A DNA stretch of 64,000 nt from Rhizopus arrhizus (taxonomy: Eukaryota; Mucoromycota; Mucoromycetes; Mucorales; Rhizopodaceae). The position numbers and the translations under genes were made by a program. The stretch is taken from positions 1,374,001-1,438,000 of the forward strand of contig JAKZZE010000009.1 of the NCBI GenBank assembly GCA_024220505.1. The letters are read 5' to 3'. Of this stretch, positions 35,399-46,816 are shown one piece after another (within the stretch, counting starts at the first letter, position 1; each line of letters starts with the position of its first letter). Under the pieces are notes generated by a model. The model ran no database searches, was not told the DNA's origin, and was given only the letters and a program-made list of their open reading frames with translations.

Positions 35399-37513
35399 TT
35401 TGATTCTGGTGTATACAAGAAAGAGAACAAAGCTTTTATGATCTCTTTTATATAATATGGCATATTGGGCATTCGGTGAATTATTGCCTTTTTTGGTACA
35501 TTTTATCCGTGTAGCACTTGCCAAGCACAATCAATCATGCATAGTAAACTGAGGAAAGGGGATGAGGCTAAGTCTAGTTTCGAAAGGGCTTAGCATTTGT
35601 TACAAATAAAGTAGATTTAATACATTTATATCACGTATGAAATAAGACTGTGACATATTCCATTTTTCTAAAACTATGCAATACTGGATTTTCAATTCAA
35701 ATTTGTGCACCAAATATTTTTTTTTCCTTCCTCCATTCAAGATGCCATACTATGCATCAGCTGCGTTCTTTTCGAATCATCAGCAACCAAATGATTGGGT
35801 TGATTGAGACTGTTGATCGACCGCAAGAAAGCAGTTTTGAATTTTTATGTTGTTTTTAATAAACTTAAATGGAAAATTCAACACTTGAATTTTTCCATTT
35901 AAGTACATTTCTTTTTTCTGCAAATTAACCTTTCTGTTACTTGCTTCTGTACCTCACTACGCACTTTTTGTTATATAAAAAACCATACATTTTATCTTTT
36001 CAGATTCAAGGTATGGTATTCCATATTTCTTGATGAAAATGTTTAAAAGTAACAAGAGCAGGGAATAGTTAGCAAATATGTGTAAAAAAAAGCGATCTGT
36101 GCATATGAAACATTTAAACCCTTTATTTTAGGTAAAAGCTCACCTTTATTAAAATTGTTATGCTGAGATATTGCTTATCTTGTGAATTAATAAAATTCAA
36201 TATTCTTATCACTCCATAAGTATAAGGTCAACCTCCGGTACCATAAAGTCGTAAGGTTCAGACAATAAGTTAAAAGTTCAAAACATAACTTTTATTTTTG
36301 AGAATACTAATTTATAGATTATAGGTCGAGTGAATCGTGTCTTGTACTGCCAGTCTTTCTCAACTTTATTTCTTACATATTCCTCAGCACTATCATTAGC
36401 GTTCTCGAAGTTTGAATCACTTTATTGTCTTCGGATCATTCCGCAACAGATCAATGGATTAAATCAGTTTAAATAAACAAACTAAAGAAATCAAGTATTA
36501 TTCATGTTATTACATAAATGAATCAAAGCCTTTTTCAGTATAAATTAAAAATAGATCATCAAAACAAAGATTTATGAAAGAAAAGCCTATTTTGAATTAG
36601 CTAACTCCTATAATAATGCTTTTCTTTCTTTTTTTTCATAAACAAACCAGTTTCTTTATTTTAGCTTTAACTGATGACTTTCACAACAAGATATAATTAT
36701 ATACTTTAATAACTTCAAAATAAAGCTTTATTTGTCATTCAAAACAGTGGTTCTCCTGGTCTTCTAATGTGGCATCCTGAAAAGAGAGTGCTTCTGACTT
36801 AAAGCAGATATATGCAAATAAAATACCTATTTGAAGTACATAAAACTATGTAGATTTCTTTTTGCTATAAACATGTCTATTTGCATACTATTGTCATTGA
36901 AAAAAGAAGACAGCTAGCTATGATGATTTAAGATAAAAAAATTCTTCTTGAAGTCTATCTAATTGTATTTTCTGCTTATCAAGTCTGGCTTCTTTTATTG
37001 TTAAAAGGGACCATTGTAATGAGAACAGCGTATTCAATCTATCTATGAAAATGTGAATTTCTGCTACTAAACCACAGCTCGATTAAGATTTTACCTTAAT
37101 ATACAAATCGTCCTACAGCGAAAATTAATTTTATTTTATTTTTACCTAGGAAAAAGACGCTTTATTAGCAATTCCATAAAATGGCATCTCAAAATCTTTT
37201 TTTTATGTAAAGTGTTACAGAATATTAACTAAAAATTAAGAATACATTCTCTCCGATTTAATGAGCCTGTTTAATTAGTCATATAGCAAAACAAACAACA
37301 TGTTTTTATCATCGAATCCAAAGAAATTAGTTTTTTTTATAATCATGGAATTAGCCTCTACTGTTTGATTTTATTAGCCAAGAAGATGTAAAAGAACAGC
37401 TGTAAAATAAAGTAGTGATAAAGAAGAAACGGTCTTAGTAAGCTGAATTCAAATAAAACATATTACTCTTTTTTCTTCTTCTTGTTTCTTCTTATTATCT
37501 TATTTTATATAAA
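35399..37513. other. Long intergenic region, no gene seen
   Basis: This 2.1-kb AT-rich interval separates divergently transcribed genes. Reading frames are short and low in complexity on both strands. The stretch just before 37514 (TTTTCTTCTTCTTG) is a typical pyrimidine-rich leader for the next gene. Confidence 0.45.
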
Positions 37514-38517
37514 ATGAATTATTATCAATCTCTCTTTGATGTGAAGGACAAGGTTGTTCTTGTCACTGGTGGTTCTCGTGGTATTGGTGAAATGATCGCT
37601 ACTGTAAATCTATTTCTAATGATTTTACAACATATAACTGAACTTATTTATAGGGTTTTGTTCAAGGTGGTTCTAAGGTTTATATTAGCAGCCGTACAGC
37701 AAAGGCATGCGATGAAGTAAGAAAAGAAAAAAAGAAAGGGAGAAAAACTAATTCTCTATAGGTTGCTACCAAATTAACTGCTTTGGGACCTGGAAAATGT
37801 ATTGCTTTGCCAGCCGATTTACAAAGTGTAGAAGAGGTGAATAGATTAGTTATTGAATTAAGTAAGCATGAAGATCACTTGGATATACTTATCAATAACG
37901 CTGGTGCTTCATGGGGTGCTCCTCTTGATAAATATCCTGACGCTGCTTTCCAAAAGGTTTTGAACCTTAACCTTGTTCGTATTTTTACATTAACACAAGC
38001 GTAAGATAAGACAAAAAAAAAAAAGGAAATCAGTATAGTTTTTAAGTACATATATATAGTTGTCTTCCTCTTTTGAAAGCTAAAGCTAGTAAGGAGACAC
38101 CTTCTCGTGTTATCAATATTGGTTCTGTTCATGGTATCGTTGTAAGTTGAGGTCATTTAATTTTATTCACATTTTTTTTTCTAACAAAAATAATAGACAC
38201 CCGGAGTAGAGACTTATGCTTACTCATCCTCTAAAGCAGCTCTTCACCATTTGACTCGCCACTTATCTCGTAATCTTGGCCATGAACACGTTCTTGTCAA
38301 TGCTATCGCTCCTGGTTCATTCCGTTCTAAAATGATGCAGTGGTCTCTTGAAAACCACGGTGATGAAATTGTTAAAGGCATACCTGTGGGTCGTCTAGGA
38401 TCTGTAGAAGATATTGCTGGTACCTGTATCTACCTTTCTTCACGTGCAGGTCAATATACGGTAGGTGCTGTTATTGTGGTTGATGGTGGTGCTGTACCAA
38501 ATTCTTCAAAATTTTAA
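37514..38517 (+). CDS. Short-chain dehydrogenase/reductase, classical type
   Basis: Five exons (37514-37603, 37654-37716, 37762-38000, 38060-38141, 38197-38517) encode 264 residues. The NAD(P) glycine motif TGGSRGIG (~residues 19-26), NNAGASWG, INIGSVHG, the catalytic YAYSSSKAALH (Tyr-x3-Lys) and the C-terminal GAVIVVDGG are all present, so the enzyme should be active. Overall it is closest to RhlG-like 3-oxoacyl reductases, which favour NADPH; the GSRGIG plus SSRTAKA stretch after beta2 also fits NADPH. The physiological substrate cannot be read from the sequence. Confidence 0.88.
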
Positions 38518-38681
38518 AGCAATAAACTCCGCTACTGTTCGATCCGGAATTTAACTTGTTTCTCTTTCCAACTAAGCTTGATCTCCCTCCACACACACAC
38601 AGACAGTTTCAGTGTTAATATTTGTGTGAATATCTAATGAATTATTTTTCCCCTTCTCTATTCAGTAAAGCATTTTAAGCC

Positions 38682-39299
38682 ATGGTAAAAATAAGAAACC
38701 ATACTGTCATCCATCCATCCATCTTACAATATGTATCATCGATAGCCTACTAGACTTCACCACAACAGAAAGAAGCGTGGACACGTCTCCGCCGGTCACG
38801 GTCGTATCGGTAAGAAAAAGACAACATACTATGAATGGAGAATACCGATGAAACTAAATTTAAATAAAATATAGGTAAGCACAGAAAGCATCCTGGTGGT
38901 CGTGGTCTTGCTGGTGGTCAACATCACCACCGTATTAACATGGACAAGTACCACCCTGGTTACTTTGGTAAGGTCGGTATGCGTCACTTCCACTTGAAGA
39001 AGAACCCTTACTGGCGTCCTATTGTCAACCTTGACAAGATCTGGACTCTTGCTGGTGAAGGTGCTCGTGAACAATACAAGAACACAGAAAAGGTTCCCGT
39101 TATTGATGCTCTTCAAAATGTAAATTCATCTTATTGACAATGTTGTATGATTTCTAACTTTTTGATCACATAGGGTTATGCTAAGGTTTTAGCCAAGGGT
39201 ACTATCTCTCAACCTGTCATTGTTCGTACTCGTTTCGTTTCTGCTCTCGCCGAAAAGAAAATCAAGGCTGCTGGTGGTGTTGTTGAACTCATTGCTTAA
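38682..39299 (+). CDS. RPL28: Cytosolic ribosomal protein uL15 (L27a/L28)
   Basis: Four exons (38682-38684, 38746-38809, 38875-39119, 39174-39299) encode 145 residues. The sequence is a full-length eukaryotic uL15: [51 protein letters not shown] and the C-terminal AGGVVELIA. The first coding exon consists of the ATG alone, immediately followed by a GTAAAA donor. The protein then resumes [12 protein letters not shown], agreeing with the family's MPTR start. It is a component of the 60S subunit. High expression is expected, and codons are strongly biased. Confidence 0.93.
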
Positions 39300-39605
39300 T
39301 TTTTGTACTTATGCAATAAATATTATTTCACGTTGGCATTAATTTTTGCTTTAAAACAAATTATCAAGACCCGTTTACATTTTCAATATCACTTTATAAA
39401 CATGCATTGTTTTTTTTTTTGTTGTAAAAAGATATATGAATACTTCTTTTATTTTTTAATTGAAAGAAATGCAAATTTGTAGGAGACGAATCTACTGGTC
39501 ATATATTATGGGGAAAATCGAATCATTTTCTTATTCTCTTTTTCTGTTGTTGAATGTTGTTTATGGGAGGGTAAATAATAAAAAAAGAGGAAAGGAGTTT
39601 TTTTC

Positions 39606-39962
39606 TTATTTGGAACTGGTGTACTTGGTGACGGCCTTGGTACCTTCAGAGACGGCGTGCTTGGCGAGTTCACCAGGGAGGATAAGACGAACAGCGGTTT
39701 GGATTTCACGAGAAGAGATGGTGGAACGCTTGTTGTAGGCAGCCAACTTGGAGGCTTCAGAAGCAATACGTTCAAAGATATCATTGACGAAGGAGTTCAA
39801 GATGGACATGGCCTTGTTGGAGATACCAGTATCGGGGTGAACTTGCTTCAAGACCTTGTAGATATAAGAGGAGTAGGTTTCACGACGAGAGACTCTCTTC
39901 TTCTTGTCGCCAGTCTTGGCAACAGCCTTCTTGGTTTCCTTAGTAGCAGTTTCAGCGGCCAT
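39606..39962 (-). CDS. Histone H2B, copy 1
   Basis: An intronless frame encodes 118 residues of canonical H2[44 protein letters not shown], and the C-terminal [20 protein letters not shown] with the ubiquitylatable lysine in the last helix. It pairs with H2A in the nucleosome. It is divergently transcribed from the H2A gene at 40462, sharing a 0.5-kb promoter. The protein is identical to the H2B at 58013, and the coding DNA appears nearly identical. Confidence 0.97.
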   Translation of the reverse strand: MAAETATKETKKAVAKTGDKKKRVSRRETYSSYIYKVLKQVHPDTGISNKAMSILNSFVNDIFERIASEASKLAAYNKRSTISSREIQTAVRLILPGELAKHAVSEGTKAVTKYTSSK

Positions 39963-40461
39963 TATTAATAATTCAAATAAAGTTAAAGAAGAAGAAAAAA
40001 AAAAGTTGGCTGGGTTTTATATATTGTTTTGCAGGTAGATTTTTTTTTGCTTAAAAAACCTTCAAAAAAAATTCTTTTGATTTTTTAGCAAAAAAAAAAA
40101 ATAAAAAAAAAAAAAAGAAGGTAAAAAAATTGAAAAATAAAGATGAAGAAAGATATTTCATATAATTTGAAATAAACATAATGGGGAATGATAATGCAAT
40201 AAATTACATTCTCTTTCAAACCTCTTTCTCGGATTTACTTACGCGCTTTTCTGCTTTTTTTTTTTACTTTATTTTTTTTCGTGTTCCATTTTTTTATTTT
40301 TTTGTAAATTCTTTTTTTTTTTTCACAGATTTTTTCAAGTAAAAAAAAAATCAGTGACGACTTTTTTCAGAAAAAATTGTCTACTTCAAATATATAAACA
40401 CACTCCTTTCTTTTTTCTTGACCTTTTTTCCTTCCTTTAACTAAATCTAAATATATTAACA
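39963..40461. promoter_or_regulatory. Shared divergent H2B-H2A promoter
   Basis: This 0.5-kb bidirectional promoter carries a TATA element on each side: TTTTATATA at 40015-40023 (minus orientation, 53 bp from the H2B ATG) and TATATAAA at 40391-40398 (64 bp from the H2A ATG). The middle is rich in A and T homopolymers. Co-regulation in S phase is expected from histone biology, not shown by a motif. Confidence 0.7.
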
Positions 40462-40857
40462 ATGTCTGGTGGTAAATCTGGTGGAAAATCTGCAGCTGGT
40501 GCCAAGTCTCAAACCCGTTCTTCTAAGGCCGGTCTTCAATTCCCTGTCGGTCGTATTCACCGTCTTCTTCGTCGTGGTAACTATGCCCAACGTGTTGGTG
40601 CTGGTGCTCCCGTTTACCTTGCTGCCGTTCTCGAATATCTCGCTGCTGAAATCCTTGAATTGGCTGGTAATGCTGCTCGTGACAACAAGAAGTCCCGTAT
40701 CATCCCTCGTCACCTTCAATTGGCCATCCGTAACGATGAAGAATTAAACAAGCTCCTTGGTCATGTCACTATTGCCCAAGGTGGTGTTCTTCCCAACATC
40801 CACGCCTCCTTGTTGCCTACCAAGACCAAGAAGGCTGGTGCTTCTCAAGAACTTTAA
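40462..40857 (+). CDS. Histone H2A, copy 1 (H2A.X-type tail)
   Basis: An intronless frame encodes 131 residues of canonical H2[41 protein letters not shown], and [17 protein letters not shown]. The C-terminus reads ASQEL, the SQE/D-type motif phosphorylated by ATM/ATR-family kinases at DNA breaks, so this major H2A also serves as H2A.X, as in yeast. The protein is identical to the H2A at 57167. The two coding sequences seem to differ at only one or a few synonymous sites. Confidence 0.97.
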   Translation: MSGGKSGGKSAAGAKSQTRSSKAGLQFPVGRIHRLLRRGNYAQRVGAGAPVYLAAVLEYLAAEILELAGNAARDNKKSRIIPRHLQLAIRNDEELNKLLGHVTIAQGGVLPNIHASLLPTKTKKAGASQEL

Positions 40858-41126
40858 ATTGCATAATTACAACTAAAACAACAATCTTGGAACTCCTTTA
40901 ATATATATACACATATATATTCACTTATTCATTCATGATTTGTATTCCTCTTTTCAAGCCCTTTTATTTACCTTCTAAATACCATTTTATTCCTTTATCA
41001 TTAAAAGTGCTTTGTACAAACAAAATTTTCGATTTTATGATTGTTTCTAAACATGTCGTATTTTAGTATTAATTTGGAAGGAATAGCTATCGGAATTGAA
41101 AGTAAAATATATTTGGAAACACTAAC

Positions 41127-41160
41127 ACAGGAAGTTCCTATTCCAATCCTTGTTACCTCA
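41127..41160 (+). repeat. Fragment resembling the left end of the DIRS element
   Basis: About 33 bp here (ACAGGAAGTTCCTATTCC onward) align without gaps to the first ~33 bp of the DIRS element's left end (GCAGGTCGTTCCTACTCC onward), with roughly four in five bases identical. The similarity stops abruptly afterwards. It is read as the remnant of an older related insertion. Confidence 0.5.
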
Positions 41161-42188
41161 ACTTACCACACCTTCGGTTTTTCTTTCAGCAATGTCGTAT
41201 TTATGTCTAATTCTATTACAATCAGGCTTTAAATTAGTAAGATAATAACAATTATAAATTCAGAAGTTTAGAATGAATAAGACTTCAAAAACGTAAGCCA
41301 AGAATCAAACGCAAAAGAAAAGACTATGTATTATCCAATAGTCAGATATACTATCCACAATCAAATCAACGATTCATCTTTTATTAAATTCACAAAGTAA
41401 ATCACATCAACACAGACTACATCATTTGTCTGCTTCAATTTTAATTAACTGATAGCCTTAAATTAGAGCTTTCTGTGAGTATTTCATCATTTATTCGATT
41501 TTTATGTATTCAGTAAATGGATCTAGCTTTTTTCAAAAGTGCATCTTGGGGACAGGCTTTAACAATGCAAAACAAAGAGCATGCTGTCAATATCTTGTAA
41601 AGAAAGCAAATTTTATCATCTCAAAGGTTCTACTGAATCAGTATAATAATTATCTATTTTTTTGAGTTGGTTTAATCAACATCGTTTGATAAGTTTTTCC
41701 TTCCTAATTCACATGGATAATAAGCAATCTATATTCTTCCTCTTCTATCGTTTAATAGTCTTGATATGTATTCGCCGTTGCTGCACATTTTAACGTACTA
41801 CGTATATTCTCTACAATTAAAATGTAATGTCATAGGCATAAGCAACCTTATATCACTAAGCATCGACAAGATTACTTTTTGCAATAGTTTTTATGATAAA
41901 AAGTAACAGGCTGGCTATTTAATTACGCCTTTATCCTGATTCCCTTAAGATTCGAGTCAATTTTCTTTGTTGTTTTTTAAAAGCTTTTGCCGTTTTCTTT
42001 TTCTTTTTTTATTCAACAGCGTAGATGTTTAAAGAAGATTAATTTAATATCCTTTTGTACAAGCCATCTTATCATATATATTAGTTTTTGCTTTATATCA
42101 TTCTGTTTCTATTTACAACTTTAAACACAACCTACACCATTATTTTTGTGGACATATCTGCACAAGAACCGGCAACAACAGTCTATCA

Positions 42189-42191
<3 letters not shown>

Positions 42192-42224
<33 letters not shown>
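42192..42224. repeat. 33-nt T homopolymer
   Basis: This long uninterrupted T run could be the reverse-oriented poly-A end of an old retro-inserted sequence or a simple slippage tract. No flanking element could be identified. Confidence 0.6.
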
Positions 42225-42226
<2 letters not shown>

Positions 42227-43868
42227 ACGATTAGGGTGACCAACAGCAATATAGCAGCTAATACGCTTTGTTTGTTCGGTCTATAACTTGATTATTACAG
42301 AACTCAGAATAACAATCAATAAGCAAAGACACAATTACAGGTCGTTCCTTCTATGTTGGTGATACAAATATTAGTTGGACTTGAGCCTTTACATAAAGTT
42401 CTGTATGGTTTGCTGTAGAGCAATAACTGATTGTAGCTGGCATTAGTAAACATAAGCTTTAATACAAGATCATACAATTACTTCCAAGTAAACATGTCAT
42501 AGAAGAAAATGTATTGTATTAATGATAGCTCTTTGATAAAGAAAAAGAACCAAATAAAATAATAAGGATTGTTCCTGTTGCCAGAAGCTCAATACAGCAT
42601 CAGGAATATTGTTAATCTTTTATGTAATTGAAGTAACACGTAAAATGATATCAATTAAATCAACAAAGAATTTTCAGAATAAGACGATAATTTACGACAG
42701 GCTTACAGAAAAACAGGTGAAAAGTTTTCATAATCATAATTATTGATAACACTTGTTAAATTTTTGAAGATTAGAGAAATGTTCACAATAGAAAATACTA
42801 ATCCGCTCACTCATTAAGATATAAATATCCGACTTCAGTTGGAATAACCTTTAATTTCAACTGACTTAAAGATTAGTCTCAAAAAGTTCACGTGGTATTC
42901 ATTTATATTTTTACCTTATACTTGGTTACTGCTACCATTATACAACAAGACTCAAAAGATTTAAGGTAGATGCTGGTCCTAAATGAAGCTTTTTATCTCA
43001 CTTTGACAAGTTGCAAGGCTTTACTAAATAATAATTCCATTCGTTTGCCCTTTTAAACTTGCAGTATGACTATGCAATTCGATAAAGCATGCGTCTTTGT
43101 CTGAAATCACATAAGTCAGCTATTCTGTTACATATCTGCTCATATCTCTGCGATCACCCATGACATTACTACAAAGTTCAATGTGAGATTCTTTATATAG
43201 TACTAGTTAATGTTATATCTGTGAATATTCATTCTTCCTCTCTTCTCTGCTCTTATTGTTTGTCCTTTCAAATTTCACTGTTCGTCTTCATAACTAAACA
43301 TAGTGATACAGTGTTTCTAATTTGGGAACAAGATCATATATTGCAACTCCGTCACTTTGAACAAAAATTCTGTAGCCATGACAATGGCACTTTTATGACA
43401 TTAAAGAGGAATGCAAATGTTTGGTATTTTGACTCGTCAAGACCTATTGAGGTAATGTTATTTGATAATCTTGTGATGACATTCTACGCTGGTTATTCCA
43501 TATATATCAATAAACTTTACTACACTATTTCCAGAAATCAAAGTTGCATTTTGTAAAGTTTTATAATACAATTTATATGTAATTGTGGCAAGTTACGGCG
43601 ACTTTAATTTTTGGAAAAGGTGTATGCATCTGAAGTTGAACAATATAAATAATAACCAGTCAATTAACTTTGATCCAATTGCTTTTGGGATTGACAATTG
43701 ATTAGGCTCTTTAGGATAGCAAATATTGATCTTATTGTTCTAAATTTGGAAAAGTGTGGATTTGTTCAATCATAGTTTAATCTTTTGTGTATCGGTATTT
43801 ATTTTAATACAACTGATAACTATGTTTACAACATTCATAACAAGCATGTTTGAAATATCGTAAATTAC

Positions 43869-44777
43869 ATGAAATTCAAATTTGCATCACACCAAAATAA
43901 CCAATTTTGTAGCTCAAATCTTTTTGATGGAGCATCAGAAACACTGTCCTCATCTGAAGGCTACTTACGCTACTATGTAGTTGATCCAGCCTTACAAGCA
44001 TGCAACAAATACCTTAAGTATCATGAACATAATGTCACACTTTATCCTGGAGAAATTGAACTGAAAGCAATGGCTATTCAATAAAAAGCTCAAGGAATCA
44101 CTGATAAACGTCTGAAGTACAATGGAGACGGGACAATCTTGGTGAACAATATTGGAACAGAGGTGTTGTTGTCTAAAGTATCTTCTGCGTTTGCCGAAAA
44201 CAACAAAGCAAAAACTAGCTTTGATCACTATAAAGCAATGTTTGGTTTGCTAGTCATTATAAGTATGCTAGCTTTGACACTTTTAAAAATTTAAAAGTAC
44301 ATTTCATTCATACACACAGCAAGTAAAATTGAAGAACTCATCAAATGTTTGCTAAATGCCTTACATAGACCATGTAATCCGTCATTGGACTATGTTCACT
44401 CCTTCACCTGGGTTGTACTTAATGAACAAGGAACAGAAAGTGAAAATAAGCAAGGACTTTGAACGAAAGTCTGAAAGGGTTATTCCGCTCATGAATTTTA
44501 TGACCACTTTAGGGTATGTGCTTCTTTATTTTCTATTAAGTATATTGAGGAAATCGATTAACCTGTAGAATTACACTAGGTGTCTTTGGATGAAACTATG
44601 GATACATTGTCAACTTTAAGCCAAGAGCACAACAAAATATTGAATGAGACCTATTTCGAAACTGACAATGCTCAAGCCTCATTACTGGATCATGCCAATC
44701 CAATAGTTGTCCGCTTAAACGAAAACAAGTATATAAATGAAGTCGCCGATGATGGCCTAAGAAACCCAAGTTCATGA
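43869..44777 (+). pseudogene. Broken member of an expanded mucoralean family
   Basis: Several collinear fragments read as one protein: SSEGYLRYYVVDPALQ, GEIELKAMAIQ, then after an in-frame TAA, ITDKRLKYNGDGTILVNN and SFDHYKAMFGLLVI. After a probable intron and a frame change come VIRHWTMFTPSPGLYLMNKE and SLDETMDTLSTLSQ, ending at 44777. From memory of mucoralean proteins, the segments (DGTIL, RHWTM, GLYLMNKEQ) occur in a multi-copy family of unknown function. At least one premature stop (near 44082) and one frameshift (near 44345) disable this copy. Other broken pieces lie at 53.5-56.1 kb. Confidence 0.5.
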
Positions 44778-45365
44778 ATACCTCTCCAGTCTTAATTTTT
44801 CTTTAAATATGCAATCAAATCAAATTAATATTTATTAACAGAATTGAATCAATTATAAAGAAAAGATATGTGTTACTTCAATTACTAATTTTAAAGTGTT
44901 GACAGAGAAGTTGAGTCAAGTACAACAAACAATAGTGAAATGTTTATGATACATAATAAAAATTAAGTTTACATCTCATGATTTTTAGAGTGTATATCAT
45001 AGTTACTTGGTTAAAGCGTACAGCAAAAGTGTGAGGAGAAAAAGAGGAAGACAAACACGTAAAGTGTCACAGGTACCGTATTTAGAAAAAAAATTATAGT
45101 ATACTATATCAAGGAGATTAGTTACACGTTTACCATTCAATTTTTCTTGACGTTAAGTAAAAGAGAAAGATGACAACTTCCCACTCTCAGCTAGAGACAA
45201 CTACAGGAGTCGTCAAGGCAGCCGACGAATTTCTCCGACAAAGGGCAGGGTTCATATGTACATAGCCTTTGTGTTTCTTTCCATATTCGTCTGCTTCTCA
45301 TAAATATTCCAAGAGGGATCTTCTTTGAGTCGCTTCGCCCACTTCTGTGCTAAACTCACTTCAAC
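44778..45365. other. Intergenic
   Basis: No gene was seen in 590 bp. The right half becomes more GC-rich near 45180-45240 and may belong to the transposon remnant that follows. Confidence 0.35.
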
Positions 45366-45650
45366 CTAAGCCTTGCGAACAGAGGGGGCGGTCTTCCACA
45401 ACTTGATTCTGTTGAAGTAAAAGAAACCCGCTTTTTGCTTGTCAAAATACACATTATATTTTCTGTCACTTGCCACTTCCCCTGCTAGCTCTTCTGCTAG
45501 CTCCTCCATCTTTACATCAAGCTCTTCTATAGCTTCAACAGGAAAGTGACTTTGGTAAGCCCGGTACTGAGGCAAGGCCATTAAGGTGCCAAGATTGTAA
45601 GAATCGACCTCCTCTTCCAAGTCCATCGCCTCATTTCCTTGTTCATCCAC
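45366..45650 (-). pseudogene. N-terminal fragment of an IS630/Tc1-like transposase gene
   Basis: A 94-codon frame holds an acidic start (MDEQGNEAMDLEEE) and the segment RKYNVYFDKQKAGFFYFNRIKLW. That segment resembles the N-terminus of the transposase remnant at 53069-52677 (TQYNIYTDEDCRRYFYFITEKLM). In the related element this region precedes the helix-turn-helix. The frame ends before any HTH or catalytic part, and the DIRS element starts 175 bp away. It is read as a truncated transposon relic. Confidence 0.4.
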
Positions 45651-45873
45651 AATAATGCCTCGTCCATCTTCATGAAAAAATTAATACTCCTCTGAATGTA
45701 ATGAAATAAAAAGTCTAAAAGAATAAAAAAACGAAAATTGAATATGATCAAAACTAACTTTGGTAATAACAAAAGCGAAATTTGAGCCAATAAAAAACGA
45801 ATTTTGGATTGTCCAAAATGAACATTGCAGGTCGTTCCTACTCCAATACTTGTTGCCTCCGTTCGGACTCCAG

Positions 45874-45972
45874 ATATGGTAAAGGACTCTCCGAGCCGCG
45901 CTTTTTTATTTGAAAATTTTTCTTATATAATAAACTAAAATGTATACTATGTCTTCTTTATAACTTTCTAAG
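45874..45972 (+). repeat. DIRS left inverted terminal repeat
   Basis: These 99 bp are the reverse complement of 49956-50054, with no mismatch noticed by eye. They run from ATATGGTAAAGGACTCTCC to CTTTCTAAG and end just before ORF1. Confidence 0.85.
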
Positions 45973-45994
45973 CCGCGCACCGTGGTACAAAATC

Positions 45995-46816
45995 ATGAAT
46001 GATAACAATAACATCCAACTCTCTGAAGAGCAAAAAGAACAACTCTATAGAGAATTTAAACAAAGAGCCCGAATCGAAGATGAAGCCTATGAAAGAGAGT
46101 TCGAAATCCCAGAAGAAATTCTCGAGGACTTGGACAACACTTCCAAGACTGACTTCCATCAACGGTTCAAGAAGTACCAAAGGTCCCTACCCAAATACCA
46201 AAAGACCCAATGGACGTCCGCAGAAACAATCAATAAATGTTTCCATGCCGATCTCAAGCGAGAAAATCTTGACAGCTACCAAGTTATCTCCAGTTACTAC
46301 AAACATTCTGACAAACTTAGAACAGCCGGAGCAGCTGCAACAGAGATCTTTGAAGAACTCCAAAGCCTCATTGGTACCGAAGACAGTATCTTCGCAAACG
46401 TATTGGAGAAAGCTAGACGATTGGCAATTTTTACATATGCGAATGCAAAATTCATTGATCAAGAAGCAAAGGAAATTGCAACAAAAGCCTTACACCTCCC
46501 AGCCAGTGTCAGACATCTCGGAGAAGAAGAAGAAACCGATAAAACATTGGCATTCTCTCCCGAAATTGTCGAACAGGTTCACAAAGCACGCTTCGAACAA
46601 TCCCTTCTCAGAGGCAATACTCGAGGAACCAACAACTACAATCGAGGAGGATTTAATTCTAGAGGAGGTAACTTCAACTTTAGGGGACAATCAAGAGGTA
46701 ACTTTAGACAACTCCAAGGCAAACGATCTTTTTTTGGGAGAGGCAACACCACCCAGTTCCAACCGAACGCCAACACCCAACAACGACCGCCCTCGCAACC
46801 ACCTCAACAACAATGA
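45995..46816 (+). CDS. DIRS ORF1, gag-like protein with RGG tail
   Basis: This frame encodes 273 residues. The N-terminal ~200 residues are charged and helical. The C-terminal tail is rich in Arg, Gly, Asn and Gln with RGG boxes (NRGGFNSRGGNFNFRGQSRG), suggesting nucleic-acid binding as in Gag nucleocapsids. No zinc knuckle is present, as is usual for DIRS elements. Its TGA overlaps the next ORF's ATG as ATGA (46813-46816), suggesting termination-reinitiation. The bulk of the sequence has no recognised domain beyond position and composition. Confidence 0.8.
   Translation: MNDNNNIQLSEEQKEQLYREFKQRARIEDEAYEREFEIPEEILEDLDNTSKTDFHQRFKKYQRSLPKYQKTQWTSAETINKCFHADLKRENLDSYQVISSYYKHSDKLRTAGAAATEIFEELQSLIGTEDSIFANVLEKARRLAIFTYANAKFIDQEAKEIATKALHLPASVRHLGEEEETDKTLAFSPEIVEQVHKARFEQSLLRGNTRGTNNYNRGGFNSRGGNFNFRGQSRGNFRQLQGKRSFFGRGNTTQFQPNANTQQRPPSQPPQQQ

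Larger units (their letters stand above)
40858..43868. other. Gene-poor interval with decayed repeats
   Basis: No intact gene was seen in this 3 kb. It holds a DIRS-terminus-like fragment near 41127-41160, a second weak match (CAGGTCGTTCC) near 42338-42348, and a 33-nt T run at 42192-42224. A 111-codon frame at 43221-43556 has no recognisable family. The interval is probably mostly degraded mobile DNA. Confidence 0.5.

Noticed and set aside
38707..38723. CCAT repeats in uL15 intron 1
   Set aside because: About four units of a simple tetranucleotide; too short to be called a meaningful element.
39657..39968. Open frame antisense to H2B (also 57995-58426)
   Set aside because: It is the reverse-strand shadow of a C-ending, codon-biased histone gene. 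Its repetition at the second locus only mirrors the near-identical H2B coding DNA.
40469..40747. Second-frame ORFs inside the H2A, H3 and H4 genes
   Set aside because: Low-complexity readings caused by histone codon bias, with no independent start context or family.
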